The notes under the pieces were generated by a model that was not told where the DNA came from, searched no databases, and saw only the letters and a list, made by a program, of their open reading frames with translations. The position numbers and the translations under genes are program-made. Source: Flavobacterium glycines (lineage in GTDB: Bacteria; Bacteroidota; Bacteroidia; Flavobacteriales; Flavobacteriaceae). Taken from it: a DNA stretch of 64,000 nucleotides. The stretch lies in the NCBI RefSeq assembly GCF_900100165.1, contig NZ_FNEO01000002.1, forward strand, positions 62,001 through 126,000, read 5' to 3'. Below, one piece after another: positions 63,801 to 64,000 of this stretch (position 1 is the stretch's first letter; each line of letters begins with the position of its first letter).

Positions 63801-64000
63801 TTTCCCATAACCTTCTGCTCCCGGGAAAGCAGGAATTGTTCCAACAACACCACCTGTGTAAGCTGACGTAATTTCAATTTTTCCATCACCAGCGAAGTAT
63901 TCCGGATTAGTTGTTTTGTCAAAAGAACCCGAAGTATAATCCACTCCATTAAGTGTCAACTTTTGAACATTCAAGATCGTATTTAATACTGCTTTACCAT
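60822..64000 (-). CDS. T9SS-secreted PL1-type pectate lyase, multidomain (5' end cut by window)
   Basis: The frame is open through base 64000; the first possible in-window start is only a TTG (63972-63974), so the true start lies outside. Visible parts, numbered from that TTG: PL1 right-handed beta-helix (about 48-395, FPGAEGYGKYVTGGRGG, WSTDEAASFY, HHDSRNPRLGEYAG), a DTDGDGMPDSWE calcium-type segment near 440 and a second beta-helix region resembling DUF4957/DUF5123 (about 490-815). Two Listeria-Bacteroides (Flg_new) repeats follow (about 830-895 and 905-975, with FFGW and FMGW), then a T9SS sorting domain (about 980-1050, ending in TKFIIK). It cleaves polygalacturonan-like chains outside the cell. 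The GGRGG-type start is typical of Bacteroidota PL1. Confidence 0.9.
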   Translation of the reverse strand, partial: GKAVLNTILNVQKLTLNGVDYTSGSFDKTTNPEYFAGDGKIEITSAYTGGVVGTIPAFPGAEGYGKYVTGGRGGKVIYVTNLNDSGAGSLRAAINTSGPKIILFKVSGNIKLLSELSIYDNTTIAGQQAPGGGICLQDYNVKIRGNNIIVRYMRFRMGDTHAVENDAFGGRFQENIMIDHCSVSWSTDEAASFYENKNFTMQWCVISESLRNSVHFKGAHGYGGIWGGLKASFHHNLLAHHDSRNPRLGEYAGRTVPLEGLLDVRNNVIYNWGLNSCYGGDAMNVNLVNNYWKPGPGTSSSTTERILSTGRSLDPTSPLYGIWGKFYVDGNYVVGSQRATQDNWTYGVYNQFHGSQLPVSDADKAAMRTDTPHAPGEVTTHSATKAYELVLNYVGASLYRDEVDQRAVNDTRNGNATIMNGGNGSTNGYIDTPSAAGGWPVLPTAPAPVDTDGDGMPDSWETEKGLNPNSAVDGNLTTLDGKYTNLEVYLNGIVKTITDNQNGSLDVYVNPTDFVEKYNKAEDGSKFIMAAGTYTSTTPLVITNNKYRFVPDGSAKPILATTFYTDNATITKAGFSFDGVAIDLTNANSNFLQFKNGASLSSFEIKNATIKGIKQSLLVTEGNSENVIDAVTIDNCIIDGLAVNGYNFIQPDAHLVKAITVKNSTIYNFDKALNFIVLQNSTNTAQAINVQVESNTIYNVGSMDTNALVYVNNPYASASVYNFKNNVMQQKLDSPKATYMFYSNHASGAGTATLDNNLVDGVTSVLVKGTLTKSETNVKTVSGLGLTALVFPNPALGDFSFSKNSPLATASSTAGAIGDPRWLKTTATFSPITYLNSIDGQPITGLVPVEYRQGGVTLLPTPVLDGYIFFGWSNSPTVPGVIKSIAATATGTQTLYAFWGDGGNNRPINAAPTTYTVSYLNMPKLAINSNLKTIEIGTTYKLLDPQCRGYRFMGWFTDAEHMFEITGFDATQTTNVSVYARWKKLQEFYAFPTVTKNSVTLKSSVEKDNVSIVSMTGAVLKQINTSQYETEISVGDLPSGYYLIQSATTGMSTKFIIK

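Noticed and set aside
63972..63974. TTG as the start of the pectate-lyase-like gene
   Set aside because: The frame continues open to the window edge and there is no signal peptide after the TTG, so the gene starts outside the window.

Overview
The window looks like part of a Bacteroidota chromosome, most likely Flavobacterium or a close relative. The DNA is AT-rich. It carries two complete SusC/SusD pairs, two hybrid two-component regulators, many SPII lipoproteins, and two proteins with type IX secretion (T9SS) C-terminal sorting domains. Every gene I can support lies on the minus strand, so transcription runs from high to low coordinates. No tRNA, rRNA, CRISPR array or insertion sequence was seen.

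Region A (about 1-40,850) is one large polysaccharide utilization locus (PUL). In transcription order it holds a hybrid regulator (HTCS, 36661-40851), then SusC, SusD and a TIG-domain surface glycan-binding protein (30022-36212). Next come a PL38/alginate-lyase-like lipoprotein, a GH28-like beta-helix protein, a 1629-residue T9SS-secreted lyase and another PL38-like lipoprotein, each followed by its own terminator-like hairpin. An eight-gene operon follows (5566-19622): heparinase II/III-like protein, a double serine-hydrolase fusion, GH28-like, DUF4861, GH43, a MutS-family ATPase, GH97 and an alpha/beta hydrolase. A last operon (1-5261, leaving the window) holds GH127, GH88, a sugar MFS porter and a KduD-like dehydrogenase. 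The gene set fits a uronic-acid polymer that is cut by lyases and decorated with arabinose or other sugars. Unsaturated ends would be removed by GH88 and the product fed through a KduD-type step. The exact substrate is not settled by the sequence.

Region B (41,145-57,737) is a fructan PUL: an HTCS with a periplasmic sugar-binding-protein sensor (the architecture of the fructose-sensing levan regulator BT1754), an MFS porter, a canonical GH32, SusC, SusD, a DUF4960 surface protein, a GH32-like lipoprotein, a PfkB fructokinase, and a separately transcribed second GH32-like lipoprotein.

Region C (58,172-64,000) holds a sodium:solute symporter, a small unknown lipoprotein and a T9SS-exported PL1 pectate-lyase-like protein cut by the window edge. 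With the fructan genes this points to plant polysaccharides.

The strongest unlisted signal is a shared promoter architecture in Region A. Three transcription units (SusC, heparinase-like, GH127) each carry two ATAAMYTAT half-sites exactly 21 bp apart, placed at exactly the same distance from a TAAYATTG -7-like element. This looks like the binding site of the local HTCS and defines a regulon. Other notable points are a truncated MutS-family ATPase inside a glycan operon, the two-hydrolase fusion, and the giant lyase carrying three copies of a domain that also ends the surface binding protein.
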